The position numbers were made by a program, and so were the translations under genes. Of a DNA stretch of 64,000 nucleotides, positions 31,822-43,118 are shown one piece after another; the first letter of the stretch is position 1; each line of letters begins with the position of its first letter. The stretch lies in NCBI GenBank assembly GCA_902168105.1, contig CABHOY010000033.1:62001-126000 (forward strand), read 5' to 3'. This DNA is from an uncultured Flavihumibacter sp. GTDB taxonomy: Bacteria; Bacteroidota; Bacteroidia; Chitinophagales; Chitinophagaceae. The notes under the pieces are model-generated. The model was not told the origin of the DNA. It worked only from the letters and a program-made list of their open reading frames with translations, and did no database searches.

Positions 31822-32961
31822 ATGACACCTGAAGAATACATAGCACTATACGAGAAATACCAGGATGGATCATGTACAGCGGAAGAGGAGGAGATGCTGA
31901 TGAAATACCGGGATAATTTTCGTTTCCTGGAGAATGATCCCCTGGGAATGCCGCCGGTCGATGAGGAAACCGGACACCGTATTTTCAGCATGATAATGCA
32001 AACGACCACGAAAAAGAAAGTGATCAGGTCCTGGTGGTGGTGGGCCGCTGCAGCTATGTTGATACTTTTCGCAGGCATCAGCAGCCTGCTTGTCAGGAAA
32101 GCGCCGAAAGGACAACCCATTGTGAACAGGGCGGCACCAAAAGCGAATGATACGCCTATTAAGCCTGGTACTAACACCGCCACGCTTACCCTGGCAAATG
32201 GAGATGTCATCACCCTCGATGATGCAGAAGAAGGTGTGATAGCCCGCACAGGAAACAGTGCTATCACCAAGCAGAACGGCCGTCTTTCCTATGTGTCGGA
32301 CAATAAAATGGAAAACCGGCGTGAACCGTCAGTAAATACCGTCGCCGTTCCCAGAGGAGGGCAGTATACCATCACCTTGTCCGATGGCACCCGCGTATGG
32401 CTGAACAGTGCCTCATCACTCACTTATGCAGAGGTGTTCAATGGAAAGGAACGGAAAGTGATACTGAGCGGAGAAGCTTATTTCGAAGTAAGTAAAAATG
32501 AACAACAACCATTTATAGTACAAACTGAGCGTGCAGTAGTACATGTACTGGGAACAGATTTCAATGTTAATGCCTATAAGGACGAACAGAAAGTAAAAGC
32601 AACTTTGGTGAATGGATCGATACGTTTCTCCAATGCTGCCGCTACAACGTTACTGTCTCCCGGAGAACAGGGTATTATTGACGGCGCTCGTCAGGGAATT
32701 GAAAAGAAACATGTGAATGTCAACCAGGAAGTGGCCTGGAAATCAGGTTACTTCGTTTTCAGGAACAATACCATCCACGACATCATGCGTCAGATAGAAC
32801 GCTGGTATGATGTAGAGGTGGAATACAGGGGAAATCCGCCGCAGGGGACTTTTGGCGGTACCTATTCGAAGAACAAGGACATACAGGAATTGCTGAAAGG
32901 TCTTGAACTGACAGGCCTTGTGCATTTCCAGATAGAAGGACGAAAGATTATAGTTAAATGA
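31822..32961 (+). CDS. FecR-family anti-sigma factor
   Basis: The ATG at 31822 gives a 379-residue protein beginning MTPEEYIALYEKYQDG. It has a short cytoplasmic N-terminal part that binds sigma, one membrane helix at about 66-85 (WWWWAAAAMLILFAGISSLLV), a periplasmic FecR domain (about 170-275; TVAVPRGGQYTITLSDGTRV), and a C-terminal DUF4974 domain (about 305-378; VFRNNTIHDIMRQIERWYDV). It holds its cognate sigma factor until the STN domain of the downstream SusC signals substrate. It is followed by susC after 53 bases. Confidence 0.92.
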   Translation: MTPEEYIALYEKYQDGSCTAEEEEMLMKYRDNFRFLENDPLGMPPVDEETGHRIFSMIMQTTTKKKVIRSWWWWAAAAMLILFAGISSLLVRKAPKGQPIVNRAAPKANDTPIKPGTNTATLTLANGDVITLDDAEEGVIARTGNSAITKQNGRLSYVSDNKMENRREPSVNTVAVPRGGQYTITLSDGTRVWLNSASSLTYAEVFNGKERKVILSGEAYFEVSKNEQQPFIVQTERAVVHVLGTDFNVNAYKDEQKVKATLVNGSIRFSNAAATTLLSPGEQGIIDGARQGIEKKHVNVNQEVAWKSGYFVFRNNTIHDIMRQIERWYDVEVEYRGNPPQGTFGGTYSKNKDIQELLKGLELTGLVHFQIEGRKIIVK

Positions 32962-33014
32962 TCCACAAAAACTTACGACTAATACTACTATTGTAAATTA
33001 AACCTGACATTAAA

Positions 33015-36000
33015 ATGTATAGAACTTTTACTGAACAAATGTTCGGGGTGCCACGTTATGCCCGTATTAAGATCGGGCGCATAGTAAATTTTATCACTGT
33101 ATTAATTCTCACCGCCACACTACAGGTAGGAGCGCGTACATACGCCCAGAGAGTTAATATCAACGTGCATGAGGCCCCTTTAGAGGAAGTACTGTTTTCC
33201 ATTCAGCAGCAAACCGGATATGACTTTCTTTACAGTACTCAACTGATAAGAGGTGCAACACCGGTTTCCCTATCGCTGAAGAATGCCACACTCACAGATG
33301 CCCTGAGATCTATTTTCGAGCGGCAACCACTCGATTACATCATCAACCAGAAAACGGTTACACTCAGGCAGAGACAAATAAATCAGGCCGCTGCCTTTAC
33401 AGTACGCGGTACGGTGACCGACAGTAAAGGCGCTCCGCTGCAAGGCGTAACCATCCAGCTTAAAGGTACCACAACAGGTACGGCAAGTCTGACGGATGGC
33501 TCCTACAGCCTGACCCTGCCCAATGGTAACGGCACACTGATATTCGGATTCATGGGATTCGCAAAACAGGAAATTGCCGTAAACAGCAGGACCATTATAA
33601 ATGTTAGCCTGGTGGAAGATGATAAGAAGCTGAGCGAAGTGATTGTTACCGGTTATACCACACAGAGCCGGCATACGCTGACCAGCGCCATCGCCACCGT
33701 TAAAGGAGAAGACCTCACAAAGAGGGTCGCGACCGACGCTACCTCTCTGTTACAGGGACAACTCCCCGGTCTTTCTGTTGTACAGAACTCCGCCGAACCG
33801 GGAAACGAAACAATACAATTACGTATCAGAGGACTAGGTACCTTCAGCGGCGCCGGTAACAAACCACTCGTAATTGTAGACGGTGTTCCTGGTGATCTGG
33901 CTATCCTCAATCCAAACGATATTGAATCAGTAAACGTTTTAAAAGACGCTTCTGCTGCCGCTATCTATGGTTCTCAAGGTGCTAACGGTGTGCTCGTCGT
34001 GAAGACGAAGAAAGGCAGCACAGGGAAGTTTTCGTTGTCGTATAATTACAATATCGGCTTTGCTACTCCCACCCGTTTGCCAAAGCTGATCACTAATTCG
34101 GCGACCTTTATGAAGCTGCTGAACGAAGCGCAAACGAACTCCGGTAATGCTGCTGTATATACCGACGAACAGATCGCCCTATATGAGAATGCGACCGACC
34201 GTGTAAAGTATCCTAACCATAACTGGCTCGATGATATGTTCAGCACTGCAACGGTGCAGAACCACTATCTCAACTTAAGCGGAGGGAACGAGCAAACCAC
34301 CTATAGTCTTGGCCTGGGCTTCACCGATCAACCGGGTACCATGCGCGGGTTCGAGTACAAGAAATACACAGTAGCCCTGGGCCTGACCTCCAAAGTGCAT
34401 AAACGCGTTACATTGGGTACTAATATCCAGGTACGATATGGCGATAGACTGTTCCCTTATAACAACGCTACCGACCTGTATATCTCAACGCTGGCTCAGT
34501 CTCCATTATATCCCGCGCAGACGGAAGACGGCAAATGGATCACTAAGGCCTATGACAGGGAACTGGGTAACAAAAACCCTGTTCTGGCGTCAACAATGAG
34601 AACAAATAATCCCAACTACTATGGACAGGGTAATATTTCACTTGATGTGGATGTGCTGAACGGATTGAAGTGGGAAAACCGCGCGGGTATTAATTTCAGA
34701 CTGAATAAAGAGAAGACCTTCAGACCAGTTATTCCTGTATATCTGTACAGCGATCTTTCTTACAACCGCAACGCGGATGTAGGTACGCCAGGCCTCACCG
34801 TGAATCAGGACGACCGTACGCATTCAACTATCTACAGCCAGTTGAACTTCCATAGAACTTTCGGCCGCCACGACCTGACCGTGCTGGCTGGTGCGCAACA
34901 GGAAGTAGATACCTACAATTATATGAGCGCTAACCGTATCGGATATCCTACTAATGAATTAGGAGAATTGAATGCCGGTGCAGCAAGCGGTCAGACGAAC
35001 GGAGGTAGCTCTGAACAGTGGATCATCCATTCGTTTTACGGCAACGTGAACTATAACTACAACGATAAATACCTGATGGGAATGAGCCTTCGTTATGACG
35101 GTACTTCCCGTTTGCCAGCTAATAGTCGCTGGGGATTGTATGAGTCCTTTTCAGCCGGCTGGCGCATTTCCCAAGAGCATTTCCTGGCTGATGTTAAATG
35201 GCTCAACGACCTGAAGGTCCGCGCTTCCTGGGGCCGCCTGGGTAACCAGAACATCGGCGTCTATCCATACCAGTCTACACTGTCACAAACTAACTATGGT
35301 TTTGCAGGTAACATCGTTTCAGGGTTTGTGCCTAATATGCTCGTAGACCCTAACCTGACCTGGGAAACCACCCGTATGACAGATATCGGTGTAGATATGG
35401 CCGTATTAAATAACAGGCTGAATTTTACCGCTGACTGGTTCAATAAATATACCTACGACATTTTAAGACAGTCGCAGGTACCACAGGCACTGGGCGTAAC
35501 AGCACCTATCGTCAATAATGGCGCCGTAAGCAACAAAGGTATTGAGCTGGGACTGCGCTGGCAGGACAGGTTGAGTGCTAAGTTCAGCTACTACGTAGTC
35601 GCTAATTTCCAGGCATACCGTAACAAACTGGTTTCCTTCGGTGCAGATGAAATAGGTGGTCCCGACGGACAAACCATCATGCGTAACGGTTCTCCTATTA
35701 ATTCTTTCTACCTGCAAACAATGGACGGTATCTTCCAGAATGAGCAGGAGATCGATCAGGCGCCTGATCAGTCCTCACTGGGCGGCAGACCTACTCCGGG
35801 CGACATACGCTACAAGGATATGAACGGCGATAAAAAAGTAGATGCGAATGACAGGACAATATACGGCGGGCAATATCCTAAGTTTGAATACTCTTACACC
35901 ATGGGTGCAAACTTTGGGAACTTCGATGCAAGTGTTCAGCTGTACGGCTCTTATGGCACTAAACTATATCTGTATAAATGGGGCGTAGATCCTTTTGCAC

Positions 36001-36377
36001 AGGGCGCAATGCCAACTACCGACTGGTTGGACAGATGGACTCCTGAGAATCCCTCCACGACCATGCCTAAGATCTATATGGGCTTCTACGGATATCCACG
36101 GATCACGAATGTACAGTCAACATATCACCTGTATAGCGCAAGCTTCATGCGTATAAAGAACTTACAGCTGGGATACACGCTGCCACAGGGATTGGTAAAA
36201 GGGATCAGAACGGTACGTGTGTATGCTGCGGTAGATAATCTGGCGCTTTTTACCCCGCTGAAAGTTGCAACCGATCCTGAAAGGCTTGACATCAACAACA
36301 AACCTGACGCATGGTATGGCTTTGCCAACTATCCACAAAACCGCACATTCACTTTAGGTGCGTCTGTTCAATTCTAA
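33015..36377 (+). CDS. SusC/RagA-family TonB-dependent outer membrane transporter
   Basis: The 1120-residue protein has a signal peptide (cleavage near ARTYAQ), an STN signalling domain (about 45-115; VNINVHEAPLEEVLFSIQQQ), a carboxypeptidase-regulatory-like domain (about 125-200), a plug (about 210-330) and a beta-barrel ending in ASVQF. The STN domain marks it as a transducing transporter that signals to FecR. It imports oligosaccharides together with SusD. The substrate is suggested by the downstream enzyme: alpha-linked fucose and galactose glycans. Confidence 0.93.
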   Translation: MYRTFTEQMFGVPRYARIKIGRIVNFITVLILTATLQVGARTYAQRVNINVHEAPLEEVLFSIQQQTGYDFLYSTQLIRGATPVSLSLKNATLTDALRSIFERQPLDYIINQKTVTLRQRQINQAAAFTVRGTVTDSKGAPLQGVTIQLKGTTTGTASLTDGSYSLTLPNGNGTLIFGFMGFAKQEIAVNSRTIINVSLVEDDKKLSEVIVTGYTTQSRHTLTSAIATVKGEDLTKRVATDATSLLQGQLPGLSVVQNSAEPGNETIQLRIRGLGTFSGAGNKPLVIVDGVPGDLAILNPNDIESVNVLKDASAAAIYGSQGANGVLVVKTKKGSTGKFSLSYNYNIGFATPTRLPKLITNSATFMKLLNEAQTNSGNAAVYTDEQIALYENATDRVKYPNHNWLDDMFSTATVQNHYLNLSGGNEQTTYSLGLGFTDQPGTMRGFEYKKYTVALGLTSKVHKRVTLGTNIQVRYGDRLFPYNNATDLYISTLAQSPLYPAQTEDGKWITKAYDRELGNKNPVLASTMRTNNPNYYGQGNISLDVDVLNGLKWENRAGINFRLNKEKTFRPVIPVYLYSDLSYNRNADVGTPGLTVNQDDRTHSTIYSQLNFHRTFGRHDLTVLAGAQQEVDTYNYMSANRIGYPTNELGELNAGAASGQTNGGSSEQWIIHSFYGNVNYNYNDKYLMGMSLRYDGTSRLPANSRWGLYESFSAGWRISQEHFLADVKWLNDLKVRASWGRLGNQNIGVYPYQSTLSQTNYGFAGNIVSGFVPNMLVDPNLTWETTRMTDIGVDMAVLNNRLNFTADWFNKYTYDILRQSQVPQALGVTAPIVNNGAVSNKGIELGLRWQDRLSAKFSYYVVANFQAYRNKLVSFGADEIGGPDGQTIMRNGSPINSFYLQTMDGIFQNEQEIDQAPDQSSLGGRPTPGDIRYKDMNGDKKVDANDRTIYGGQYPKFEYSYTMGANFGNFDASVQLYGSYGTKLYLYKWGVDPFAQGAMPTTDWLDRWTPENPSTTMPKIYMGFYGYPRITNVQSTYHLYSASFMRIKNLQLGYTLPQGLVKGIRTVRVYAAVDNLALFTPLKVATDPERLDINNKPDAWYGFANYPQNRTFTLGASVQF

Positions 36378-36391
36378 TAAGTATAATAGTT

Positions 36392-37879
36392 ATGAAAAGA
36401 TATTCTCCATACATACTCTTCGCGGCACTCTTTTTCTCCGCATGTAAAAAGCTGGACGTTACGCCGCCCGATAAGCTTTCCAGTGGCATATTCTGGAAAT
36501 CACCTGCTGATGCAGACCTGGCACTGACAGGGCTATACGGCACCTTATTAACGACAAGTGGGCAGATCAGCGCATATGGACCGATGTGGTGGGAGAACTT
36601 CAGTGACAACGCTTACACGCAGAATAACCAGGCTGGCGCGCAACAGGCGCTGATAGCTGGTTTGACCTCTACGCTGGGAGGATTTCCTACTTCTAATGAT
36701 GAAAGCCTGTATGTCACTTCCTACAAAGGTATCGCTGCCGCCAATAGTTTTCTCGCTAACGTAAACAAAGTGCTGGAGGGTGATAAGCTGAACCAGTACA
36801 AGGGAGAGGCCTCTTTCCTGCGTGCCTTCCACTATTTTATGCTGGCGCAGACATACGGTAACGTACCACTTATTACAGAAGATCCGCTGACGATCGATTT
36901 TAAAAATAAAGTAAGCAAGTCGCCGCGTACAGAAATACTAAAACTGATCGACAGTGATCTTGATGCTGCTATTGCTGGTTTACCGGATGCCAAATACACT
37001 ACGGGGCATGCAGTAAAAGCATCCGCGCAGGGTCTGAAAGTCAGGGTATTGCTATTCGAGAAGAAATTCGCGGAAGCAGCCGCACTGGCGAAAGCAATTA
37101 TTGACGGAGGGCTGTTCTCTCTGAACAGCAATTACGCCGGTAACTTCTACAAGCCCGACCAGCGCTCCAGCCCTGAGATCATGTTCTCCGTACAGTTCCA
37201 GGCGCCGGCTGCGGCACATTCCTTCTCTGTTACAACTGCCATCATAGGAAGCGGTTACAAAGACCTCCAGGGTACGCAGGATATGATCGATGAATACGAA
37301 GCCAACGACCCCCGTAAAACGATGAGCTTCTTTTTCCCCGGCGATACGCCTGCTGATAATGGCTGGCCGTTTTCAGGTACCGTAGGTACACCGGGAGTGA
37401 ACAACTGGACAAAAGGTTTCTATCCTGCCAAGAAGTGGCTGGACCCTAAGATCACTGATCCTCAACCCGGTTTGCTGGACGACCAGGACTACGTATGGCT
37501 GAGATATGCAGATGTGAAACTCATGTATGCCGAAGCACAGAATGAAGCTGTTGGCCCCGACGCCAGTGTGTACCAGCAGGTAGATGAAGTACGGGCCCGT
37601 CCCGGTGTAGCAATGCCGGCATTGCCTGCCGGTCTTAACCAGGATGAAATGAGGGAAAGGATCAGGCATGAGCGTCGTGTGGAGTTTGCACTGGAAGGTT
37701 TGCGCTACTTTGACCTCCGCAGGTGGGGCATCGCACAGCAGAAACTGAATGGATTCATACAGAATCCTTTGAGCCCTAATGTAAAGACGGTCTATCGTCC
37801 GGAGTTTGAATATTGGCCCTTACCGCAGATAGAAATAGACAGAAATAAACCTGTATTGATACAGAACGATAATTATTGA
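36392..37879 (+). CDS. SusD/RagB-family glycan-binding lipoprotein
   Basis: The ATG at 36392 gives a 495-residue lipoprotein (lipobox FFSACKK, C18). The first 27 codons of the longer frame overlap susC and are excluded. The SusD superfamily pattern is clear: an N-terminal TPR-like helical part (AANSFLANVNKVLEGDKLNQ; KGEASFLRAFHYFMLAQTYG) and the C-terminal motif RRVEFALEGLRYFDLRRWG with EYWPLPQIEIDRN at the end. It sits on the cell surface and delivers glycan to SusC. Starts 14 bases after the susC stop codon. Confidence 0.93.
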   Translation: MKRYSPYILFAALFFSACKKLDVTPPDKLSSGIFWKSPADADLALTGLYGTLLTTSGQISAYGPMWWENFSDNAYTQNNQAGAQQALIAGLTSTLGGFPTSNDESLYVTSYKGIAAANSFLANVNKVLEGDKLNQYKGEASFLRAFHYFMLAQTYGNVPLITEDPLTIDFKNKVSKSPRTEILKLIDSDLDAAIAGLPDAKYTTGHAVKASAQGLKVRVLLFEKKFAEAAALAKAIIDGGLFSLNSNYAGNFYKPDQRSSPEIMFSVQFQAPAAAHSFSVTTAIIGSGYKDLQGTQDMIDEYEANDPRKTMSFFFPGDTPADNGWPFSGTVGTPGVNNWTKGFYPAKKWLDPKITDPQPGLLDDQDYVWLRYADVKLMYAEAQNEAVGPDASVYQQVDEVRARPGVAMPALPAGLNQDEMRERIRHERRVEFALEGLRYFDLRRWGIAQQKLNGFIQNPLSPNVKTVYRPEFEYWPLPQIEIDRNKPVLIQNDNY

Positions 37880-37903
37880 TGTAACATTTATTATTTTAGG
37901 GAG

Positions 37904-37940
37904 CCGCTTAATCGCTTTTGACGGTGATTAGGCGGTTTCT
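37904..37940 (+). terminator. Terminator between susD and the GH95-GH110 gene
   Basis: CCGCTTAATC (37904-37913) and GATTAGGCGG (37926-37935) form a 10-bp stem with one G-U, followed by TTTCTTTTATGG. Partial read-through would let the downstream enzyme be made at lower level than SusCD. Confidence 0.65.
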
Positions 37941-37971
37941 TTTATGGATCTGTTAATTTAAATAAGACTTG

Positions 37972-40900
37972 ATGATACGCCAGCTTTTACTCGTTTTTGC
38001 ATTGTTGTTTTATGGGCTTGTATCGGCACAAAAGACCACCGATAATATATCAGCAGGAGAATTGGTCCTGTGGGACGGCAAACCCGCCGGAACATGGATG
38101 ACGGATGCCTATCCGATGGGGAATGGAAGAGTTGGTGGTATGGTTTTCGGCGGGCTCGCTGAAGAGCACATTCAGTTCAATGAACTGAGCCTGTGGACAG
38201 GAGATGAGGAAGAAACCGGCGCTTATCAGGCCTTTGGGGATCTGTTCATCAAATTTGATGGAGTGGATACCGCCATGGCAGTGCCAGCGGATTACCGCAG
38301 GCAGCTGGATCTCAGGAGGTCAATACAGCAGATCAGCTATACCGCAAATGGCGGCTCCTTTAAAAGAGAGTATTTTTCCTCTTTCCCTGGCAATATCATG
38401 GTACTGCGTTTTACCGCCGGAAAGAAAGGCGCATACGGAGCCACTATCCGCCTCAGGGATGCGCACAATACACAGAGTACCGCCACCGGTAATACGATCA
38501 GCCTATCAGGAAAACTGGATAACGGTCTTGCCTACGAAGCAGGCGCCCGTATCATTGCGGAAAAAGGTACCGTTTCAATCGAACAGGACCCCGCAGGTGG
38601 CGTCATACTGCATATAAAAAATGCGGATGCCTTTACTATATTATTGTCTGCAGCAACAGACTATATCAATAAACGTGAGCAGCACTGGAGAGGTGAAGCT
38701 CCGGGTATTAAAGTGAAAAAAGCTTTAGCAGTAGCAGCTTCTAAAACATATGCGCAGCTGGTACAGACACATGTGGCCGATTATCAGCATCTCTTTGGCC
38801 GCGTAAAACTGGATCTTGGTGCCACAGATAAAGCCGTACGTGCGCTGCCCACCAGTCAGCGGCTGTTAAAGAACTGGGATAATGCAGATCATGAGCTGGA
38901 AACACTGCTTTTCCAATATGGCAGATACCTTTTAATAAGCTCCTCCCGTAAAGGCGGACTACCGGCAAACTTACAGGGGATGTGGAATGAAAGTAATACT
39001 CCCCCCTGGAGATGTGACTATCACTCCAATATCAATATTCAGATGAACTACTGGCTGGCTGAACCGGCCAATCTTTCTGAATGTCATATCCCTTACCTCG
39101 ATTACATCAATAGTATGCGTGAGGTAAAAAAGGAAAGTACGGTAAAAGAATATCCTGGTGTGAGAGGCTGGACAGTCAAAACAGAGAACAATATCTTCGG
39201 TGGCTCCAGCTTTAAATGGAATACACCAGGCAGCGCATGGTATGCCCAGGGCATCTGGGAACATTATGCTTTTACCCGCGATAAGAACTATCTCAGGACC
39301 TTTGCGTATCCAATTCTGAAAGAGATCGTCAACTTCTGGGACGATCATTTAAAACGCCGTCCCGATGGTACATTGGTAGCACCTATGGGATGGTCGCCCG
39401 AGCATGGCCCGACAGAAGACGGTGTTACCCACGACCAGGAAATTGTGTATGACCTGTTCACGAACTATATAGAAGCAGCGGACGTGCTGAAGATCGATAC
39501 TGCATATCGTGCTCACGTAGCAGATATGCGTGAGCATTTGCTGAAGCCTAAGATCGGTAAATGGGGACAGTTACAGGAATGGGAAACAGACAGGGATGAC
39601 CCGAACGATAAACACAGGCACGTATCTCATCTCTTCGGTTTACATCCCGGCAGGCAGATAAGTGTTACGCAAACGCCGGAACTGGCACAGGCCGCGAAGG
39701 TAAGTCTGAATGCAAGAGGCGACGAATCCACCGGTTGGTCAATGGCCTGGAAGATCAATTTCTGGGCGCGCCTCCAGGATGGTGACCATGCATATAAGAT
39801 ACTTCGTAATTTCTTCAAACCAGTGGGCGGTTCAGGTGTCAACTATGATCAGGGAGGTGGTTTATATGATAACCTGTTCTGTGCACACCCGCCGTTCCAG
39901 ATAGATGGCAACTTTGGTTACGTTGCGGCCGTTACAGAAATGCTCGTGCAAAGCCAGACCGGGGAGATCCAGCTGTTACCTGCGTTGCCAAAGGCGTGGA
40001 GCACCGGCAACATAAAAGGTTTACGTGCCAGAGGAAACTTTGAGATCGTAGATATGCAGTGGAAAGAGGGGAACATAGCCAGGTTGGTGATCCGGTCAAA
40101 CAGCGGCGGCCAATGTACCTTACTTAGCCCGAATGCTTTGATGTCAACAACTGGTAAATATCCTGCAACGAATAGTAACAATGGTTACAGATATACCTTC
40201 GCAACACAAGCTGGTAAACTATATACTTTCACAGCAGGCAAGCCTGGGAATGCTGTAGCAGGATATCCTGCTGCAAAAGAAAGACAACGCTCTCCAGGCA
40301 AAACAACATATTACATTGATCCGCTTAAAGGTAGCGACGACAATACCGGTAAAGATCGTGAGCACGCATGGAAGACCTTTACACGGGTGAATCAGTTATA
40401 TCTCGCCCCCGGTGATGTGGTGGATGTGTTATCACCCGGTGCATTTCATGAGTCGCTGGTGCTGATGGCGCGGGGAACAGAGACCGGGCCCATTAAGGTA
40501 AAGTTTGCACCGGGAAGATATGACCTGTATCCCGATGGTGCTTTGAAGAAAACACTGCATATCTCAAATACCAACGACAAACCTTTCGAACCAAAGGCCG
40601 TCGCGCTGATGTTTGACAGTTGTCAGTTTGTACAAGTGGCCGCTCATGAAGCGGCCTTTGTATTACATGGCAAAATGATAGAAACGTTTGTAAACAATTC
40701 AGCCAACTTTACGTTGGATGGTTGCAGTTACGACTATCAGCGTCCTACGGTTTCAGAGCTTACCGTAACCGGAAGCGGAACAGATTATGTGGACGTAAAA
40801 ATACATCCAGACTCCAAGTTCAGTATTAAAGACAGCGTGCTTACCTGGATAGGCGAGGGGTGGAGCTATCAGCCAGGTAACTACTGGCAGGTGTTGGATC

Positions 40901-42048
40901 CGCAAACGAATGAACTGTCACGTACTGATATCGATATGAAGGATGTACACTTTGCTTTACAGCCGGATAGCACTGTACGTATTTACTTCAGAAAAGACCC
41001 AGGGTTTGACACCGGCCTTACTTATCAGAACAGGGATGTAACCAGGGATTGTGCAGGCATACTTATGCAATACAGCAGGAATATCCGTCTCAAAAATATT
41101 CGCATCAACTTTATGCATGGTATGGGTGTAGTTAGCCAATATTGCCGCCAAATAAAGATGGATAGTATCATTGTCAGACCAGCAGATAACAGCGGCCGTA
41201 CCTGTGCTGCCTGGGCGGATATACTTCACTTCTCCGGGTGCAGTGGTAAAATAGAAGTTAGTAACGCGTATCTCTCTGCTGCGAATGACGATGCGATCAA
41301 TGTACATGGTACACACCTGAAGATCACAAAAGTAAATGCACGGAATAAGATACAGGTCCGGTTTATGCATCCGCAAACATTCGGCTTTGACGCCTTTGCT
41401 GCAGGCGATAGCATCGCGTTTATCAATGCCGGAACATTACTGGCTGTTGGAACTAATAAAATTGTCAGCGCACAGCGTCTCAACGATAAAGAATTCCTGC
41501 TTACATTGAAGAATAATATTGCAGCTGATGTGAAAGCAGGAGATGCAGTTGAAAATACTACAGCTACTCCTGAAGTATGGATACACCATAGCACCATCTC
41601 CCGGATACCAACAAGAGGTATACTGGCAACTACACGCCGGAAGGTAGTGATAGAAAATAATACGCTCGACCGCACACGTATGAGCGCTATCTTCATCAAT
41701 GATGATGCATCGGGCTGGTATGAATCAGGAATGGTGAAAGATGTAACCATCCGCAATAACCGTTTTATCACATGTGGTGAACCAGTCATAAACATCCATC
41801 CGGAAAATAAGAAGACCGGCAAGACGGCCGTACATAGTAACATCACCGTATCCCATAATTATTTCACCTTACTGCATAATGAACTGTTAGCAGCAAAGTC
41901 TACATCAAATATCCGGGTCACAGACAATACGATTGAAACAGCAGATGCTGAAAAGAAGATCGATGATCTTATAAAACTGCAGGACTGTAGTTTTATTGAC
42001 ATTACTGACAACAAGCTGAAAGCGATCGCCTCAGAGGGAAATAAATAA
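37972..42048 (+). CDS. Bifunctional glycosidase: GH95 alpha-L-fucosidase fused to GH110 alpha-1,3-galactosidase
   Basis: The ATG at 37972 gives 1358 residues with a signal peptide ([12 protein letters not shown]). Residues about 25-760 are a complete GH95: N-terminal [13 protein letters not shown], the asparagine pair N353/N355 in [11 protein letters not shown]477 in GWSPEHG and D645 in QIDGNFG, matching the known GH95 catalytic residues. From about 780 a second enzyme begins ([14 protein letters not shown]). It is a right-handed beta-helix with the GH110 signatures D1083 in ADILHFSGC and D1106-D1107 in [11 protein letters not shown]95 removes alpha-1,2-fucose and GH110 removes alpha-1,3-galactose. 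Both are usually separate proteins. The gene is the last of the SusCD locus. Confidence 0.88.
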   Translation: MIRQLLLVFALLFYGLVSAQKTTDNISAGELVLWDGKPAGTWMTDAYPMGNGRVGGMVFGGLAEEHIQFNELSLWTGDEEETGAYQAFGDLFIKFDGVDTAMAVPADYRRQLDLRRSIQQISYTANGGSFKREYFSSFPGNIMVLRFTAGKKGAYGATIRLRDAHNTQSTATGNTISLSGKLDNGLAYEAGARIIAEKGTVSIEQDPAGGVILHIKNADAFTILLSAATDYINKREQHWRGEAPGIKVKKALAVAASKTYAQLVQTHVADYQHLFGRVKLDLGATDKAVRALPTSQRLLKNWDNADHELETLLFQYGRYLLISSSRKGGLPANLQGMWNESNTPPWRCDYHSNINIQMNYWLAEPANLSECHIPYLDYINSMREVKKESTVKEYPGVRGWTVKTENNIFGGSSFKWNTPGSAWYAQGIWEHYAFTRDKNYLRTFAYPILKEIVNFWDDHLKRRPDGTLVAPMGWSPEHGPTEDGVTHDQEIVYDLFTNYIEAADVLKIDTAYRAHVADMREHLLKPKIGKWGQLQEWETDRDDPNDKHRHVSHLFGLHPGRQISVTQTPELAQAAKVSLNARGDESTGWSMAWKINFWARLQDGDHAYKILRNFFKPVGGSGVNYDQGGGLYDNLFCAHPPFQIDGNFGYVAAVTEMLVQSQTGEIQLLPALPKAWSTGNIKGLRARGNFEIVDMQWKEGNIARLVIRSNSGGQCTLLSPNALMSTTGKYPATNSNNGYRYTFATQAGKLYTFTAGKPGNAVAGYPAAKERQRSPGKTTYYIDPLKGSDDNTGKDREHAWKTFTRVNQLYLAPGDVVDVLSPGAFHESLVLMARGTETGPIKVKFAPGRYDLYPDGALKKTLHISNTNDKPFEPKAVALMFDSCQFVQVAAHEAAFVLHGKMIETFVNNSANFTLDGCSYDYQRPTVSELTVTGSGTDYVDVKIHPDSKFSIKDSVLTWIGEGWSYQPGNYWQVLDPQTNELSRTDIDMKDVHFALQPDSTVRIYFRKDPGFDTGLTYQNRDVTRDCAGILMQYSRNIRLKNIRINFMHGMGVVSQYCRQIKMDSIIVRPADNSGRTCAAWADILHFSGCSGKIEVSNAYLSAANDDAINVHGTHLKITKVNARNKIQVRFMHPQTFGFDAFAAGDSIAFINAGTLLAVGTNKIVSAQRLNDKEFLLTLKNNIAADVKAGDAVENTTATPEVWIHHSTISRIPTRGILATTRRKVVIENNTLDRTRMSAIFINDDASGWYESGMVKDVTIRNNRFITCGEPVINIHPENKKTGKTAVHSNITVSHNYFTLLHNELLAAKSTSNIRVTDNTIETADAEKKIDDLIKLQDCSFIDITDNKLKAIASEGNK

Positions 42049-42083
42049 ATATTTCCCTCCTTTCAATTCATCTGACGGGGGTG

Positions 42084-43118
42084 TTACTCTTTCTTTGGTT
42101 TCACCCTCAACGTAAACGCCAGGTCAAACGAGATAGTATGCTGGTAGATCGCCGTTGTGCCAGGATATACTCTCAATAGCGTAGGTCTGTAAACAACGCC
42201 AAATTTGAAATATTCATGGAGCTGATAATATCCCGAAGTCATAATGCCGAAAGAATGGTTCGTAACTCTTTCATGTACGATGTCAGGAGGTCTTAGGTCA
42301 AAAGCAAGGGCTGTATTTTTCCATGTGTTGTACGTATAGTTGACACCATAGGCAAAACTGAATCTTTTAACAGTATGTTTATGGTAGAGGTCTATATAGA
42401 AAGAGGAGAACTTCTCTTCAGGATAAAACGACGCATAATCAACAGGCTCATATTCCGCCCAATGAACAGGTGATGTATATATGCCTGCGTTAATACCCAG
42501 GGCTCGCCTGTTCTTGTAGTAATATTCAAACCCTGTGGAAAGGGCTGCGCCGCCTGCAGTTGTTTTACGGCCTGCACCGGGATAACTCGCATTATACAGG
42601 ATCAGTGGCCAGGAAACCGACCAGTAAAGATCTCCCTTATGTGTAAGTTGCGTGTTGAAATGCTGGCTTATGAGGTCTTCCGGGCCCGGGTAATCAAAAC
42701 TCCCATTGATACTAGGCTTGGTCACAACAGTCGATGTATCGTCCAGCGCTACATTAAGATGAGTACCATAGTGAAACCGTTTGGGATTGGTGAGGTCCAC
42801 ACCGTAAAGGATAGGCGCAGTATATATGAATAAGGACGAGCCCAGGTTAGCCCACAAAAAAACTGGATTTAACCTCGCCCTGACCTCATATCTTCGGGAA
42901 ACAGAGTCGTTAAACGCAGTGAAAACGAGCCGCTCTCTGGACCTTTTTACTCTTATAGAGGTAGGTTGAGAATACACACTATCCTTATAACGGATCTTTG
43001 TGCCCTTCTGGGCATAATTAATTCTAAAGTTGTAGTTCTTTTTTGTCAGCACAGTAGCGCAGGAAGACAGCAACAGGCTGCTGCTGACTAGAAGGATAAC
43101 AGGATGTTTCAGTTGCAT
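42084..43118 (-). CDS. Hypothetical outer-membrane-associated lipoprotein
   Basis: The start at 43118 (MQLKHPVILLVSSSLLLSSC, lipid cysteine C20) gives 344 residues. The first 110 residues contain a PEGA-like surface (GTKIRYKDSVYSQPTSIRVK) and a hydrophobic segment (FLWANLGSSLFIYTAPILYG). The C-terminal part alternates aromatic and polar residues as in a small beta-barrel and ends in SFDLAFTLRVKPKKE. It may be a membrane-anchored barrel protein. I recognise no family. It converges on the glycosidase gene and is unlikely to be part of that locus. Confidence 0.65.
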   Translation of the reverse strand: MQLKHPVILLVSSSLLLSSCATVLTKKNYNFRINYAQKGTKIRYKDSVYSQPTSIRVKRSRERLVFTAFNDSVSRRYEVRARLNPVFLWANLGSSLFIYTAPILYGVDLTNPKRFHYGTHLNVALDDTSTVVTKPSINGSFDYPGPEDLISQHFNTQLTHKGDLYWSVSWPLILYNASYPGAGRKTTAGGAALSTGFEYYYKNRRALGINAGIYTSPVHWAEYEPVDYASFYPEEKFSSFYIDLYHKHTVKRFSFAYGVNYTYNTWKNTALAFDLRPPDIVHERVTNHSFGIMTSGYYQLHEYFKFGVVYRPTLLRVYPGTTAIYQHTISFDLAFTLRVKPKKE

